From: Saccharomonospora amisosensis
GTDB taxonomy: Bacteria > Actinomycetota > Actinomycetes > Mycobacteriales > Pseudonocardiaceae
Reading direction: 5' to 3'
DNA: 64,000 nt
Assembly: GCF_011761185.1 (NCBI RefSeq)
Contig: NZ_JAAOYM010000001.1
Location: 2,418,001-2,482,000, forward strand
The notes under the pieces are model-generated. The model ran no database searches, was not told where the DNA came from, and worked only from the letters and a program-made list of their open reading frames with translations. Within the stretch, counting starts at the first letter, position 1. Every line of letters starts with the position of its first letter. Of the stretch, positions 50,576-59,871 are shown piece after piece. The position numbers and the translations under genes are program-made.

Positions 50576-50959
50576 TTAACTCACCTCCCTGCCGGTTCGT
50601 GCCCGGAACCTGATGTGGTGTCTGGGAACGAACGCCGTCACGACGGTGCGCCACTCGAGATCGGCCGTGAGTAGTTGATAGGTCACCATCGCCAGTGGTG
50701 CGCCGTCGACCGCGGGCATCCAGCCGCGCAGTAACCCCTTGACCTCGTAGCGGTACTGCAGGCCGTCGGCGGTGTCGTCGGTGAAGGTGAAGGCGTCACG
50801 GCGCAATGTGGTGCGCAGGTCGACCCACACCCACTGTGGTGGGTCCACCGGGGTGAACGACTCCGGCGGCTGTTCCGTGGGCGTCCATACCGGTCTGGTG
50901 GGTGTCGAGCTTTCGTCTCTGCGCCACCACCGGCACGCCGTTCGAGCTGGTTGATCCAC
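50576..50959 (-). CDS. Hypothetical protein (127 residues) with an SOS-type promoter
   Basis: I recognise no family. The protein has a Trp/Arg-rich start (ACRWWRRDE), a Pro-rich linker (about 16-38) and a beta-rich core with QWVWVDLRTTLRRD, YRYEVKGLLRGW and ADLEWRTVVTAFVPRHHIRF. It is soluble, with one cysteine and no signal. GTG 50959 has GGGAG upstream. A perfect LexA box lies 27 bp before the start and overlaps the -10 region of a promoter with a consensus -35, so it is predicted to be induced by DNA damage. It is divergent from a WYL-domain regulator. Confidence 0.7.
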   Translation of the reverse strand: MDQPARTACRWWRRDESSTPTRPVWTPTEQPPESFTPVDPPQWVWVDLRTTLRRDAFTFTDDTADGLQYRYEVKGLLRGWMPAVDGAPLAMVTYQLLTADLEWRTVVTAFVPRHHIRFRARTGREVS

Positions 50960-50985
50960 AATGCGCTCCCCTGACGGTCTCCCGT

Positions 50986-51021
50986 TTCGAACAATAGTTC
51001 GAATGCTCTCGCGTATGTCAA
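50986..51021 (-). promoter_or_regulatory. LexA (SOS) box and promoter of the 127-residue protein gene
   Basis: TTCGAACAATAGTTCGAA (50986-51003) is a perfect dyad with a 4-bp centre. It contains the exact actinobacterial LexA consensus TCGAAC-N4-GTTCGA. On the minus strand a consensus -35, TTGACA, lies at 51021-51016, and the box covers the expected -10 (TATTGT or ACTATT). This is the layout of a LexA-repressed leftward promoter. The WYL regulator start lies 110 bp to the right, so joint control is possible. Confidence 0.82.
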
Positions 51022-51113
51022 GGGGAGTGTCGGAACCGACACCGTCTCGGTGGCGAACGAGTCGCGCGAGGATCCGGTCAGTTTCTGGCCGCTTGGTGAG
51101 AGATCCTGGGCCC

Positions 51114-52079
51114 ATGGCGAACACGAGTGCCCGGATGCTGCGGTTGCTGTCGCTGCTGCAGACCCATCGGTTCTGGCCGGGCGGTGAGCTGGCCCGCAGG
51201 ATGGAGGTGAGCGAGCGGACGTTGCGCCGCGACATCGAACGGCTGCGTGACCTCGGCTACCCGGTGGACGCCAGCCGCGGCGTCGCGGGTGGGTATCGGT
51301 TGCGATCCGGTGCGGCCATGCCACCACTGTTGGTTGACGACGAGGAGGCCGTTGCGATCGCGGTGGGGCTGTGCACGGCGGCAGGGGGTGTGGCAGGGGG
51401 TGTGGCGGAGCCGTCGATCCGGGCGCTGGGCAAGGTGATGCAGGTGATGCCGCCCAGGCTGCGACGCAGGATGGAGGCCCTGCGCGGCTACACCGTGCCC
51501 GCCTCGCTGTGGCAGGGCCCGGTTGTCGACGCCGTCGCGATGACCGTGCTCGCCCAGGCGTGCCGTGACGACGAGCGGCTGCGGTTCCACTACACCGCGC
51601 GGGACGGGCAGCACACGACACGGTTGGTGGAGCCGCACCGGCTGGTTTCGCTCGACCGCCGCTGGTACCTGGTGGCCTGGGATGCCGAACGGCACGGCTG
51701 GCGCACCTTCCGGGTCGACCGTCTGTCGGTACCCGAACTGACAGGCGCCAGGTTCCGGCAACGGGAACTGCCCGGCGGCGACGCGGCGGCGTTCGTGCGG
51801 CGAAGCATCGCGTCGTCGATCCCACGAAACGAGATCGTGCTGGATGTGCGGGCGCCTGCCGAACGGGTGCGCGCGGTCGTGGCGAGCTGGGGAACGGTGG
51901 CCGAACGCGACGCGGCGAGCTGCCGGTTGCGGATGAATGTCGACAGCTTCGCCTGGCCGGCTCTCGTGCTGGCGGCGGTGGGAGCCGACTTCGAGGTGGT
52001 CAGCCCGCCGGAACTCGGCGACTACCTGCGTGAGACAGGACAGCGATTCCTGCGAGCGGCCCAGCGGGCTAGGTCATGA
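51114..52079 (+). CDS. WYL-domain transcriptional regulator (YafY/DeoR-type)
   Basis: The 321-residue regulator has an N-terminal winged helix (about 5-60; LLSLLQTHRFWPGGELARRM and RTLRRDIERLRDLGYPV). A WYL domain follows (about 145-215; LRFHYTARDG, RLVEPHRLVSLDRRWYLVAWD), then a C-terminal WCX-type extension. WYL regulators often bind nucleic-acid ligands, and PafBC of this class drives the LexA-independent DNA-damage response in mycobacteria; this protein is a single-chain relative. ATG 51114 is the standard start. The divergent neighbour has a LexA box. Its end overlaps the convergent DUF5703 gene by 11 bp. Confidence 0.88.
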   Translation: MANTSARMLRLLSLLQTHRFWPGGELARRMEVSERTLRRDIERLRDLGYPVDASRGVAGGYRLRSGAAMPPLLVDDEEAVAIAVGLCTAAGGVAGGVAEPSIRALGKVMQVMPPRLRRRMEALRGYTVPASLWQGPVVDAVAMTVLAQACRDDERLRFHYTARDGQHTTRLVEPHRLVSLDRRWYLVAWDAERHGWRTFRVDRLSVPELTGARFRQRELPGGDAAAFVRRSIASSIPRNEIVLDVRAPAERVRAVVASWGTVAERDAASCRLRMNVDSFAWPALVLAAVGADFEVVSPPELGDYLRETGQRFLRAAQRARS

Positions 52080-52293
52080 GGCCGGGCAGTCCCGCCGCGG
52101 CCATCGAACGCCGTCGCCGCAGCCATACCCGGCGCGTACCGTCGGAGTACAGCCGCACGTTCGACAGCTCCCATCCGGAGAACTCCGCCTGGATGGAGAG
52201 TTGCACCGCGGCGGAAACGCGGGAAATCCCGGGTGGCAACTGCACCCTGCGGTACTCCCAATCCTCGTCGACCACCACTTCCGCATTCGTCAT
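52069..52293 (-). CDS. DUF5703 small protein
   Basis: The 74-residue soluble protein has WEYRRVQLPPGISR (about 12-25), FSGWELSNVRLYSDGTRRVWLRR (about 38-60) and a short tail. These are the conserved blocks of the actinobacterial DUF5703 family, whose function is unknown. ATG 52293 overlaps the stop of the lipoprotein gene, so it is the last cistron of an aldo/keto reductase-lipoprotein-DUF5703 unit. Its 3' end runs into the convergent WYL gene. Confidence 0.8.
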   Translation of the reverse strand: MTNAEVVVDEDWEYRRVQLPPGISRVSAAVQLSIQAEFSGWELSNVRLYSDGTRRVWLRRRRSMAAAGLPGLMT

Positions 52294-53288
52294 AAAGCGA
52301 TCACCTGGATCCCTTCCCCGGCTGCCGAGCCGATGACGACCCGCGAGGTTCGTTCATCGACCGTAACCGAATTCGGCTGCCTAACGGTGGGGTAGCGGTA
52401 CTTTTCTCGCGGCTCGCCGCCGCGCACGTCGAAGGCCACGACCTCGTTACGGCGGGTCAACGTCACCCAGACCAGGTCACGCCGAGAGTCGTAGGCGATG
52501 CCGTAGGCCCCGCCCGGCACCGGGTAGCGCTGCCGCAGCAGCAGCGGGTCGGCGGAGAAAGCCAGCAACGCGCCACGCCGGGTGTCGACCACGAACACCC
52601 GGCCGTAGGAGTCCGCCACCGCGTTGGTGGCTCCTTGCCCGGCCCGCAACCCCTCGCCGATGTGACCCTCCGCGACGTCGATGCTGAACAGGGCCGTGCG
52701 CTTGCGATCGAGCACGACTGCCGCGCCGTCGGCGACCAGCACGTCGTCCGCGCTGTAGAGGCCGTCGGTGATGGTTTCGCCGACCCGGTCACCGCGGAGC
52801 ACCGCGACGCCCTTGCGCTCCCGCAGCGCGACCAGAGTGCGCTCCCCGTCGGCCGCCACCCCGGCAGGCCCGCCGGCCACCGGTACGGTCGTCAGCTCGC
52901 CATCGGGCAGCCGGATGCGGGCGAGTTGGCCCGCGTCCGGCAGCGCCGCCAGCAGGCTGTCGCCCGACACGGTCAGGTCTTGTGCCGGCGCGGGCAGCGA
53001 CACCGACCTCGCCCGCGCGTCGAGCCGGTCGAGGTCGTACAGCAGCACAGCGGCCGGCTCGGTGACCGACACCGCGAGTGTCCTGCTGGCGGCATCGGTG
53101 GCCAGCGCGTTGACGGCACCGGGCGCGGACAGTACCCGGCCCGAGGGCTCCACCGACGCCGGTGGCGAGGCGGGCGCGACGGCGGCCCTTGGGTTCTCCA
53201 CGACCTGCAACTCGTCGCCGCCCTGCTCCGAGCAGGCCGCCAGCGGCGGCAGGAGTAGCAGCAGCACTGCGATGACCCGCGCCCTCAT
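52290..53288 (-). CDS. Secreted beta-propeller-like lipoprotein
   Basis: The 332-residue protein has a signal peptide and lipobox (VIAVLLLLLPPLAAC; lipidated Cys about 19) and a Pro/Ala-rich linker. The rest is built of repeated four-strand units such as GRVFVVDTRRGALLAFS and RRDLVWVTLTRRNEVVAFD that resemble YncE/NHL-type propellers. It should sit on the outer face of the membrane. Function unknown; propellers of this type often bind ligands or partner proteins. ATG 53288 overlaps the aldo/keto reductase stop. Confidence 0.78.
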   Translation of the reverse strand: MRARVIAVLLLLLPPLAACSEQGGDELQVVENPRAAVAPASPPASVEPSGRVLSAPGAVNALATDAASRTLAVSVTEPAAVLLYDLDRLDARARSVSLPAPAQDLTVSGDSLLAALPDAGQLARIRLPDGELTTVPVAGGPAGVAADGERTLVALRERKGVAVLRGDRVGETITDGLYSADDVLVADGAAVVLDRKRTALFSIDVAEGHIGEGLRAGQGATNAVADSYGRVFVVDTRRGALLAFSADPLLLRQRYPVPGGAYGIAYDSRRDLVWVTLTRRNEVVAFDVRGGEPREKYRYPTVRQPNSVTVDERTSRVVIGSAAGEGIQVIAL

Positions 53289-54250
53289 GCCGGCCACCGC
53301 TCGGGGTAGCCGAACTCGATGGAACTCACGTCGTCCAGAGCGGACCTGATGGCGCTGGGCAGGACGAGGCCCTCGGCGGCAAGGGAACCGGACAGCTGCG
53401 CGGTGTCACGCGCACCGACCACCGGTGCCACCACGCCCGGCCGGTCACGGACCCACGCCAGCGCGACGGCCAGCGGCGAGGTGCCCAGCCCGTCGGCGGC
53501 GGTGACGACCGCCTCCACGATGCGCCCCGCACGCTCGGTGCGATGCTGCTCGACGTAGCCCGCGTAGGTGGTGGAGGCGCCGCGCGAGTCGGCGGGAGTG
53601 CCGGTGCGGTACTTGCCGGTGAGCACGCCACGGCCCAGCGGAGCCCACGGCAGCAACCCGATGCCGTGATGGGCGGCGGCGGGAACCACCTCGCGTTCGA
53701 TGCCCCGTTCCAGCAGCGAGTACTCGGCCTGCGTGGAAACGATCCGGTTGTCCCGCATGGCGGCAGCCGCCGTGGCCAGTTGCCAGCCCGCGTAGTTGCA
53801 CACCCCCGCGTAGCGGACCTTGCCGCTGCTGACGGCGTGGTCGAGCGCGGACAGCGTCTCCTCGATCGGCACGGCCGAATCCCAGGCGTGCAGCTGCCAC
53901 AGGTCGATGTGCTCGACCCCCAGCCTTCGCAGCGAACCGTTCAGCGCGGACAGCAGCGCCCCGCGCGAGGCGCCGCCGCCGAACGGGCCGCCTCCCCGCC
54001 TGGCCACCGCCTTCGTCGCCAGCACGATGTCGTCACGCGGCACCAGCTCACCCAGCAGCGAGCCGAGGATGCGCTCGCCCTCGCCGTCGGCGTAGATGTC
54101 GGCCGTGTCGACCAGCGTGCCGCCCGCGTCGACGAACGACGCGAGCTGGTTGGCGGCTTCCTCGGCATCGGTGACGGTGCCCCAGGACATGGTTCCCAGT
54201 GCCATGCGGGACACTCTCAGGCCGGAGGCGCCGAGGTGACGGCTTTCCAT
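53285..54250 (-). CDS. Aldo/keto reductase
   Basis: NADPH-dependent carbonyl reductase with a TIM-barrel fold, 321 residues. The catalytic tetrad is visible: Asp and Tyr in VDTADIYADGEGE, Lys in VLATKAVARR and His in IDLWQLHAWDS. The cofactor end carries PLGRGVLTGKY and PVVGARDTAQL. It is the first gene of a leftward three-gene unit with the lipoprotein and DUF5703 genes and is divergent from the F420-dependent oxidoreductase. Physiological substrate unknown. The 128-bp upstream gap shows no clear operator. Confidence 0.92.
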   Translation of the reverse strand: MESRHLGASGLRVSRMALGTMSWGTVTDAEEAANQLASFVDAGGTLVDTADIYADGEGERILGSLLGELVPRDDIVLATKAVARRGGGPFGGGASRGALLSALNGSLRRLGVEHIDLWQLHAWDSAVPIEETLSALDHAVSSGKVRYAGVCNYAGWQLATAAAAMRDNRIVSTQAEYSLLERGIEREVVPAAAHHGIGLLPWAPLGRGVLTGKYRTGTPADSRGASTTYAGYVEQHRTERAGRIVEAVVTAADGLGTSPLAVALAWVRDRPGVVAPVVGARDTAQLSGSLAAEGLVLPSAIRSALDDVSSIEFGYPERWPA

Positions 54251-54378
54251 GCCGCCCGAGCCTAGCGACGGTCACCGAGCGCCACGACACGTGGGCGAGG
54301 ACGATACCCGTGCGGTGGGCGGCCGCGTCGCCAAGGCAGGTGTGGGCCTCCTCCGGCACGCCGATAGTGTCGGCGCTC

Positions 54379-55449
54379 GTGCGATTGGGATTGAATCTCG
54401 GATACTGGGGCGCGTCCGGCAGTGCGTCCGGCAGTGCGTCTGGTGTCGGGCTGGCGAAGCAGGCCGACACCCTCGGCTACTCGGTGGTGTGGGCGGCGGA
54501 GGCGTACGGTTCGGACGCCGCCACGGTGCTGGCGTGGATCGCCGCGCAGACCACATCCGTCGACATCGGAAGCGCCGTGCTGCAGATACCGGCGCGCACC
54601 CCCGCCGCTACCGCGATGACCGCCGCGACGCTGGATTCCCTTTCCGGCGGGCGCTTCCGGCTCGGTCTCGGGGTGTCGGGGCCGCAGGTGTCCGAAGGCT
54701 GGCACGGGGTGCGGTTCGCCTCCCCGCTCGGCCGCACCCGGGAGTACGTCGATATCGTTCGCGCCGCCTTGCGCCGCGAGCGGCTGCGCTACAACGGAAA
54801 GCACTTCCAGCTTCCGCTGCCGGACGGGCCGGGCAAGGCGCTGACACTGACCATCCACCCGGTGCGCGAACGGTTGCCGATCTACCTGGCCGCGATCGGA
54901 CCGCGCAACCTGGAGCTCACCGGGGAGATCGCCGACGGCTGGCTGCCGGTGTTCTTCTCACCGGAACACGCGCACAGCCAGGTCGAGCGCCTGCGGGCTG
55001 GCGCGGAAAGGGCGGGGCGCTCACTCGACGGTTTCGACATCGCGCCCACCGTCCCGCTGGTTCCCGGCTCCGACTGGAAGGCCTGCGCCGATGCCGTTCG
55101 CCCCTACGCCGCGCTGTACGTCGGAGGCATGGGCAGCAGGGAGCGCAACTTCTACAACGAACTCGCCTGCCGGATGGGCTTCGAGGCGCAGGCGGCGCGG
55201 ATACAGCAGCACTACCTCGCCAAGGACTACGAGGCGGCCATGGCCGAAGTTCCGCTGGAGTTCATCGATGCCACCAGCCTGCTCGGCCCCAAGGAGCGCA
55301 TCGCGGAGCGGATGGCGGCTTTCGCCGAGGCCGGAGTGACCACGCTCACGGTGGCGCCCTACCTCGCCACAACCAACGCCGACACCAACGCCGCCACCGA
55401 GGCGCTGCGTACCGCGGTCGCCGCGCTTGAACTGTCGGGGGTGGCGTGA
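54379..55449 (+). CDS. LLM-class F420-dependent oxidoreductase
   Basis: Luciferase-like TIM-barrel enzyme, 356 residues, likely using coenzyme F420. Typical blocks are LGLNLGYWG at the start, [21 protein letters not shown] (about 33-53), [20 protein letters not shown] and [23 protein letters not shown]. The start is GTG 54379. Just after YWG, a 12-bp unit is repeated (54412-54443) and encodes a Ser/Gly/Ala stretch ([11 protein letters not shown]) not expected in this loop. The uppP gene follows with overlapping stop and start. Confidence 0.88.
   Translation: MRLGLNLGYWGASGSASGSASGVGLAKQADTLGYSVVWAAEAYGSDAATVLAWIAAQTTSVDIGSAVLQIPARTPAATAMTAATLDSLSGGRFRLGLGVSGPQVSEGWHGVRFASPLGRTREYVDIVRAALRRERLRYNGKHFQLPLPDGPGKALTLTIHPVRERLPIYLAAIGPRNLELTGEIADGWLPVFFSPEHAHSQVERLRAGAERAGRSLDGFDIAPTVPLVPGSDWKACADAVRPYAALYVGGMGSRERNFYNELACRMGFEAQAARIQQHYLAKDYEAAMAEVPLEFIDATSLLGPKERIAERMAAFAEAGVTTLTVAPYLATTNADTNAATEALRTAVAALELSGVA
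54412..54443 (+). repeat. 12-bp in-frame repeat in the F420 oxidoreductase gene
   Basis: GCGTCCGGCAGT occurs at 54412-54423 and 54424-54435, followed by a partial third copy (GCGTCTGG). It adds Ala-Ser-Gly-Ser units to the loop after the first beta-strand without breaking the frame. Confidence 0.8.
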
Positions 55450-56300
55450 TGGGGTGGTTCGAAGCGCTCGTCCTCGGGCTGGTCCAGGGGCTTACCGAGT
55501 TCCTGCCGATCTCGTCAAGCGCGCACCTGCGTATCGTCGCCGCGTTCGCGGGCTGGGACGATCCCGGTGCCGCGTTCACGGCCGTCACCCAGATCGGCAC
55601 CGAAACGGCCGTGCTGCTGTACTTCAGCAAGAAGATCGGCCGGGTGCTGCGCAACTGGTTCCTTTCGCTGTACAGGCGGGAGTACCGGGGCGATCCCGAC
55701 GCCAGGATGGGCTGGCTGATCATCGTCGGATCGCTGCCGATCGTGGTGCTTGGGCTGGCGTTCCAGGACCAGATCGAGCACACCTTCCGCGACCTGCGGT
55801 TGACCGCGACCACACTGATCGTCTTCGGTCTGCTGCTGCTGGTGGCCGACCGCATCGGCCGCAAGGAACGCGACCTGGACCACCTGACGGTCCCGCACGG
55901 CCTCGCGTTCGGTATCGCGCAGGCGTTCGCCCTGATACCGGGCGTGTCCCGGTCGGGCGGCACGATCACAGGTGGCCTGCTGCTGGGGTACAAGCGCGCG
56001 GACGCGGCGGAGTATTCGTTCCTGCTGGCCGTGCCCGCCGTGCTCGGTTCCGGCTTCTACAAGCTGCTCGACATCGGTGAGGGCCAGGGGCCGTCGTGGG
56101 GGCCCACGATCCTGGCGACCGTCGTGGCGTTCGGTGTCGGCTACGCGGTGATCGCGTGGCTGATGTCCTACATCAAGAAGAACAGCTTCCTGCCGTTCGT
56201 CATCTACCGGTTCGTGCTGGGTGTGCTGCTGCTCATCCTGGTGTTCGCCGGGGTGCTCGACCCGCACGCGGGCCCGGCTGTCTCCGCCGGAGGGCAGTGA
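55449..56300 (+). CDS. uppP: Undecaprenyl-diphosphatase
   Basis: Integral membrane enzyme that dephosphorylates undecaprenyl pyrophosphate to recycle the lipid carrier for cell-wall synthesis and confers bacitracin resistance when abundant. The 283-residue protein has the two BacA/UppP motifs, [16 protein letters not shown] (about 16-31) and [15 protein letters not shown] (about 160-174), and about eight helices. ATG 55449 overlaps the previous stop (TGATG); GTG 55446 is one codon upstream. The following histidine phosphatase matches the Rv2136c-Rv2135c order of M. tuberculosis. Confidence 0.94.
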   Translation: MGWFEALVLGLVQGLTEFLPISSSAHLRIVAAFAGWDDPGAAFTAVTQIGTETAVLLYFSKKIGRVLRNWFLSLYRREYRGDPDARMGWLIIVGSLPIVVLGLAFQDQIEHTFRDLRLTATTLIVFGLLLLVADRIGRKERDLDHLTVPHGLAFGIAQAFALIPGVSRSGGTITGGLLLGYKRADAAEYSFLLAVPAVLGSGFYKLLDIGEGQGPSWGPTILATVVAFGVGYAVIAWLMSYIKKNSFLPFVIYRFVLGVLLLILVFAGVLDPHAGPAVSAGGQ

Positions 56301-56309
56301 GCCCGTAGG

Positions 56310-57044
56310 GTGGCGGCTGTGGGAACCGTCATTCTGCTGCGCCACGGCCGCTCCAGTGCCAACGGCTCCGGTGTGCTCGCGGGCAGGGCACCGAAGGTGG
56401 GTCTGGACGACCAAGGGCGCGCTCAGGCGCAGGCCCTGATCGACAGGCTCGCCGGGGTGCCGCTGGCCGCGCTCGTGGTGTCGCCGCTGCTGCGCTGCAG
56501 GCAGACGCTGGCGCCTCTGGCGAAGGACAGGGGACTCGACCGGACCACCGAACCCCGCCTGTCCGAAGTGGACTACGGGGAGTGGACGGGCAGGGAACTG
56601 AAGACGCTGGTCAAGGAACCGCTGTGGCGGGTGGTGCAGGCGCACCCCTCCGCGGCGGTGTTCCCCGGTGGAGAAGGGCTCGCCGAGGTGCAGGCCAGGG
56701 CCGTGGCGGCGGTGCGCGAGCACGACGCGCGGATCACCGCCGAGCACGGCGACGGCGCGGTGTGGTTGCTGTGCAGTCACGGCGACGTCATCAAGTCCGT
56801 TCTCGCCGACGCGCTGGGGCAGCACCTGGACAGTTTCCAGCGCATCGTCGTGGACCCCGGCTCACTTTCGGTGGTCCGCTACACCGAGACCCGGCCGTTC
56901 GTGCTGAGGGTCAACGACACGGGCGGCGACCTCGGCGGCGTTGTCCCCCCGCAACCGAAGAAGCGGCGAAAGAGCCGCAAGCTGTCCTCCGACGCGGTGG
57001 TCGGAGGCTCGACCGGCTCGGGCTCGAGGAAGGACCGATCGTGA
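56310..57044 (+). CDS. Histidine phosphatase family protein (phosphoglycerate-mutase-like)
   Basis: Phosphatase of the branch found beside uppP in mycobacteria (Rv2135c/MSMEG_4193 type), 244 residues. The phospho-accepting RHG motif is in VILLRHGRSSANGSG (about 7-21); SPLLRCRQTLAPLA and the second histidine in LLCSHGDVIKS complete the active site. The tail is basic and Ser/Gly-rich (QPKKRRKSRK). GTG 56310 is used; GTG 56319 is an alternative. The gene lies 9 bp after uppP and overlaps the peptidase start by 4 bp. Confidence 0.88.
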   Translation: MAAVGTVILLRHGRSSANGSGVLAGRAPKVGLDDQGRAQAQALIDRLAGVPLAALVVSPLLRCRQTLAPLAKDRGLDRTTEPRLSEVDYGEWTGRELKTLVKEPLWRVVQAHPSAAVFPGGEGLAEVQARAVAAVREHDARITAEHGDGAVWLLCSHGDVIKSVLADALGQHLDSFQRIVVDPGSLSVVRYTETRPFVLRVNDTGGDLGGVVPPQPKKRRKSRKLSSDAVVGGSTGSGSRKDRS

Positions 57045-59092
57045 CGGGTACCGACAATCCGCTGCTGCAGCCCAGTGACCTGCCCTACGAACTGCCGCCG
57101 TTCGACCGCGTGGCCGACGAGCACTTCGCGGCCGCCTTCGAGGCGGCAATGGCCGAGCACGCCGCCGAGGTGGAGCGAATCGCGGGCCAGGCGGAGCCGC
57201 CGACGTTCGACAACACGATCGTGGCGCTGGAACGCTCCGGAAGATCGTTGAACCGGGTGTCCTCGGTGTTCTTCAACCTCGTCGCCTCCCACTCCAACGA
57301 CACGTTGCGGCGGGTGCATGCCGACATCGCGCCACGGCTGGCATCGCACGCCGACGGCATCCACCTGAATCCGGCACTGTTCGCCCGTATCGAGAGCCTC
57401 TATACCCGGCGTGACGAACTCGGCCTCGACGCGGAATCCGCCTGGTTGCTGCGCCGCTACTACCTCGACTTCCAGCGCGCGGGGGCGGCGCTGACCGCGC
57501 GCGAACAGCGGGAGCTGCGCGAGCTCAACGAGGAGCTGTCCTCGCTGTCCACGCGCTTTCAGGACAACCTGCTCTCCGACACCGGCGAGCTGGCCGTGCT
57601 GGTGAGCGACCCGGCGGAGCTGGCGGGGCTGTCGCAGGACGCGGTGGCCGCCGCGGCGCAGGCCGCCAGGGAACGCGGGCAGGACGGCAAGTACCTGCTG
57701 CGGCTCGTGCTGCCGACGAACCAGCCCGCGCTGGCCTCGCTGGAGAACCGTGCGCTGCGGGAACGGGTGTACCGCGCCTCCACGGCTCGTGGAAACCGCG
57801 GCAACGAGCACGACAACACCGAGGTGCTGGCGCGTATCGCGATGTCGCGGGCACGCAGGGCCGCGTTGCTGGGGCACCCGCACCACGCGGCGTACGTGAT
57901 CGAGGATCAGACGGCACGCACGGTTGAGGCCGTCATGGGGCTGCTGCACCGGCTCGCGCCGGTGGCCGTCGCCAACGCCAGGGCGGAGGCAGCCGAGTTG
58001 AGCCGCCAGATCGAGGAGTCGGGAGCCGACTTCGAGTTGCGGCCGTGGGACTGGGCGTTCTACGCCGAGCGGGTGCGAAGCCGCCGTTTCGAGATCGACG
58101 AAGCGGAGCTTCGGGAGTACTTCGAACTGGAACGCGTGCTGCGTGACGGCGTGTTCTACGCGGCCAACCAGTTGTACGGGTTGACCTTCACCGAACGGCA
58201 CGATCTGCCGACCTACCACGCGGACGTGCGGGTGTTCGAGGTGTTCGACGCCGACGGTGGGCCGCTCGGCCTGTTCCTGGGCGACTACTACGCGCGAGAC
58301 TCCAAGCGGGGTGGCGCGTGGATGAACACCTTCCGCGACCAGTCCAGGCTGCTCGGCGAACGGCCGATCGTGGTGAACAACCTGAACCTGGTCAAGCCCG
58401 CTGCGGGTGAGCCGACACTGCTCAGCTACGACGAGGTCACCACGGCGTTCCACGAGTTCGGGCACGCGCTGCACGCGTTGCTCTCCGATGTGGAGTATCC
58501 CCGGTTCTCTGGCACCAGCGTTCCCCGCGACTTCGTGGAGTTTCCCTCCCAGGTCAACGAGATGTGGGCACTGTGGCCGGAGGTGTTGCACAACTACGCG
58601 AGGCACTACCGCACCGGGGAGCCGTTGCCGCCGCGGCTGGTTGACCGGCTCGAGGAGGCCCGCCGCTACGGTGAGGGTTTCGCCACCACCGAGTACCTGG
58701 CCGCCGCGCTGCTGGATCTGGGGTGGCACACCATCGGTGCGGACACCCACATCGACGACGTGGGCACATTCGAGGAACAAGCGCTGGAGAAGGCAGGCGT
58801 CGCGCTGGCCACCATCGCGCCGAGGTACCGCAGCACCTACTTCGCCCACATCTTCAGCACCGGCTACGCCGCCGGGTATTACTCCTACATCTGGAGTGAG
58901 GTGCTCGATGCCGACTCCGTCGAGTGGTTCCGCGAGAACGGCGGGCTGACCAGGGCTAACGGCGAGGTGTTTCGGCGGGCGTTGCTGAGCAGGGGCGGCA
59001 GCATGGACCCGATGGAGGCGTTTCGGGCCTTTCGTGGGCGTGATCCGGAGATCGAGCCGCTGCTGCGGCGCCGTGGCCTGACAGGGGCGTGA
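57041..59092 (+). CDS. M3 family zinc oligopeptidase (Dcp/OpdA-like)
   Basis: Cytoplasmic zinc metallopeptidase that trims oligopeptides, 683 residues, the usual size of dipeptidyl carboxypeptidase and oligopeptidase A. The zinc site is in TTAFHEFGHALHALLSD (HEFGH, about 470), with the third ligand Glu downstream in FVEFPSQVNEMW. Other family blocks are RDSKRGGAWMNTF and FAHIFSTGYAAGYYSYIWSEVLDAD. GTG 57041 overlaps the phosphatase stop (GTGA) and gives the normal N-terminus (NPLLQPSDLPYELPPFD). No secretion signal. Confidence 0.93.
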   Translation: MTGTDNPLLQPSDLPYELPPFDRVADEHFAAAFEAAMAEHAAEVERIAGQAEPPTFDNTIVALERSGRSLNRVSSVFFNLVASHSNDTLRRVHADIAPRLASHADGIHLNPALFARIESLYTRRDELGLDAESAWLLRRYYLDFQRAGAALTAREQRELRELNEELSSLSTRFQDNLLSDTGELAVLVSDPAELAGLSQDAVAAAAQAARERGQDGKYLLRLVLPTNQPALASLENRALRERVYRASTARGNRGNEHDNTEVLARIAMSRARRAALLGHPHHAAYVIEDQTARTVEAVMGLLHRLAPVAVANARAEAAELSRQIEESGADFELRPWDWAFYAERVRSRRFEIDEAELREYFELERVLRDGVFYAANQLYGLTFTERHDLPTYHADVRVFEVFDADGGPLGLFLGDYYARDSKRGGAWMNTFRDQSRLLGERPIVVNNLNLVKPAAGEPTLLSYDEVTTAFHEFGHALHALLSDVEYPRFSGTSVPRDFVEFPSQVNEMWALWPEVLHNYARHYRTGEPLPPRLVDRLEEARRYGEGFATTEYLAAALLDLGWHTIGADTHIDDVGTFEEQALEKAGVALATIAPRYRSTYFAHIFSTGYAAGYYSYIWSEVLDADSVEWFRENGGLTRANGEVFRRALLSRGGSMDPMEAFRAFRGRDPEIEPLLRRRGLTGA

Positions 59093-59096
59093 GGGG

Positions 59097-59813
59097 TCAG
59101 GTGCGCCGGCTGTTCGCCGCCCTGTGCCGGTGCACGGTCCATGGCCACGTCATCAGCGCCCATGCGGCGGCGATGACCGTGATCTCAGGGAGTAGGTACC
59201 ACGGCCACGGGCCGAGCAGGTCGAGCACCGAGCCGGTGTCCGGCTTGCGGTTGAGGTAGCCGTAGTTGGTGCCGGTGGCCGCGTTGAAGGTCATCGCGAC
59301 CGCGACCCAGCCCAGTGTCACGGCGACGGTGATGCGGTAACCGCGCCACGTCGGTCGCAACCCCGCCCCCCAGGTGAGGTAGATCGCCGCCCAGATGACG
59401 AGCAGGTGCATGCCCCAGAACGCCAGGAACTCGTGGTGAGGGAAGTCGGGACTGGCGAGCACGGGGGAGACAAGGGCCTGCGTGCTCAGCGAGAGGCACC
59501 AGTAGTAGGTGAGCGCGAAAGCCCAGTGTCGATGTGACCACAGCGCGTACGCGGCGACGAGCCCTGCCAGGTCCGACAGGTGCAGCGGCACGGAGTCGGC
59601 GACGTCCCACCGCGCCGACGACATGGTGTAGGCCTGGATCGTCACGTAGACGGCCAGCAGCACGACGGCGAAACCGCGGCTGAAGTGGCGGTCCGCCGCG
59701 GTTTCGCGGTACTTGCGACCGAAGCCGACCAGCGCCGCCGTCCCCGCCGCGAAGATCAGCAAGACCATCCAGTGCGAGGGCCCGTAGGCGTTGAACTGGC
59801 CCTGCGTTGCCAT
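59097..59813 (-). CDS. YwaF/TIGR02206-family integral membrane protein
   Basis: The 238-residue protein has six or seven hydrophobic helices. Characteristic blocks are PLHLSDLAGLVAAYAL, YYWCLSLSTQALVSP, FPHHEFLAFWGMHLLVIW and TGTNYGYLNRKPDTGSVLDL. These place it in the TIGR02206 (YwaF) family, whose function is not established. ATG 59813 is used. It converges on the M3 peptidase gene with a 4-bp gap and follows mdh in the same direction, separated by a terminator hairpin. Confidence 0.85.
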   Translation of the reverse strand: MATQGQFNAYGPSHWMVLLIFAAGTAALVGFGRKYRETAADRHFSRGFAVVLLAVYVTIQAYTMSSARWDVADSVPLHLSDLAGLVAAYALWSHRHWAFALTYYWCLSLSTQALVSPVLASPDFPHHEFLAFWGMHLLVIWAAIYLTWGAGLRPTWRGYRITVAVTLGWVAVAMTFNAATGTNYGYLNRKPDTGSVLDLLGPWPWYLLPEITVIAAAWALMTWPWTVHRHRAANSRRT

Positions 59814-59871
59814 GGGTCTCACCCTGGCAGAAGTACCCGTGCCCGGTCAGGTGGATGCGTGGCAGGGCGGA

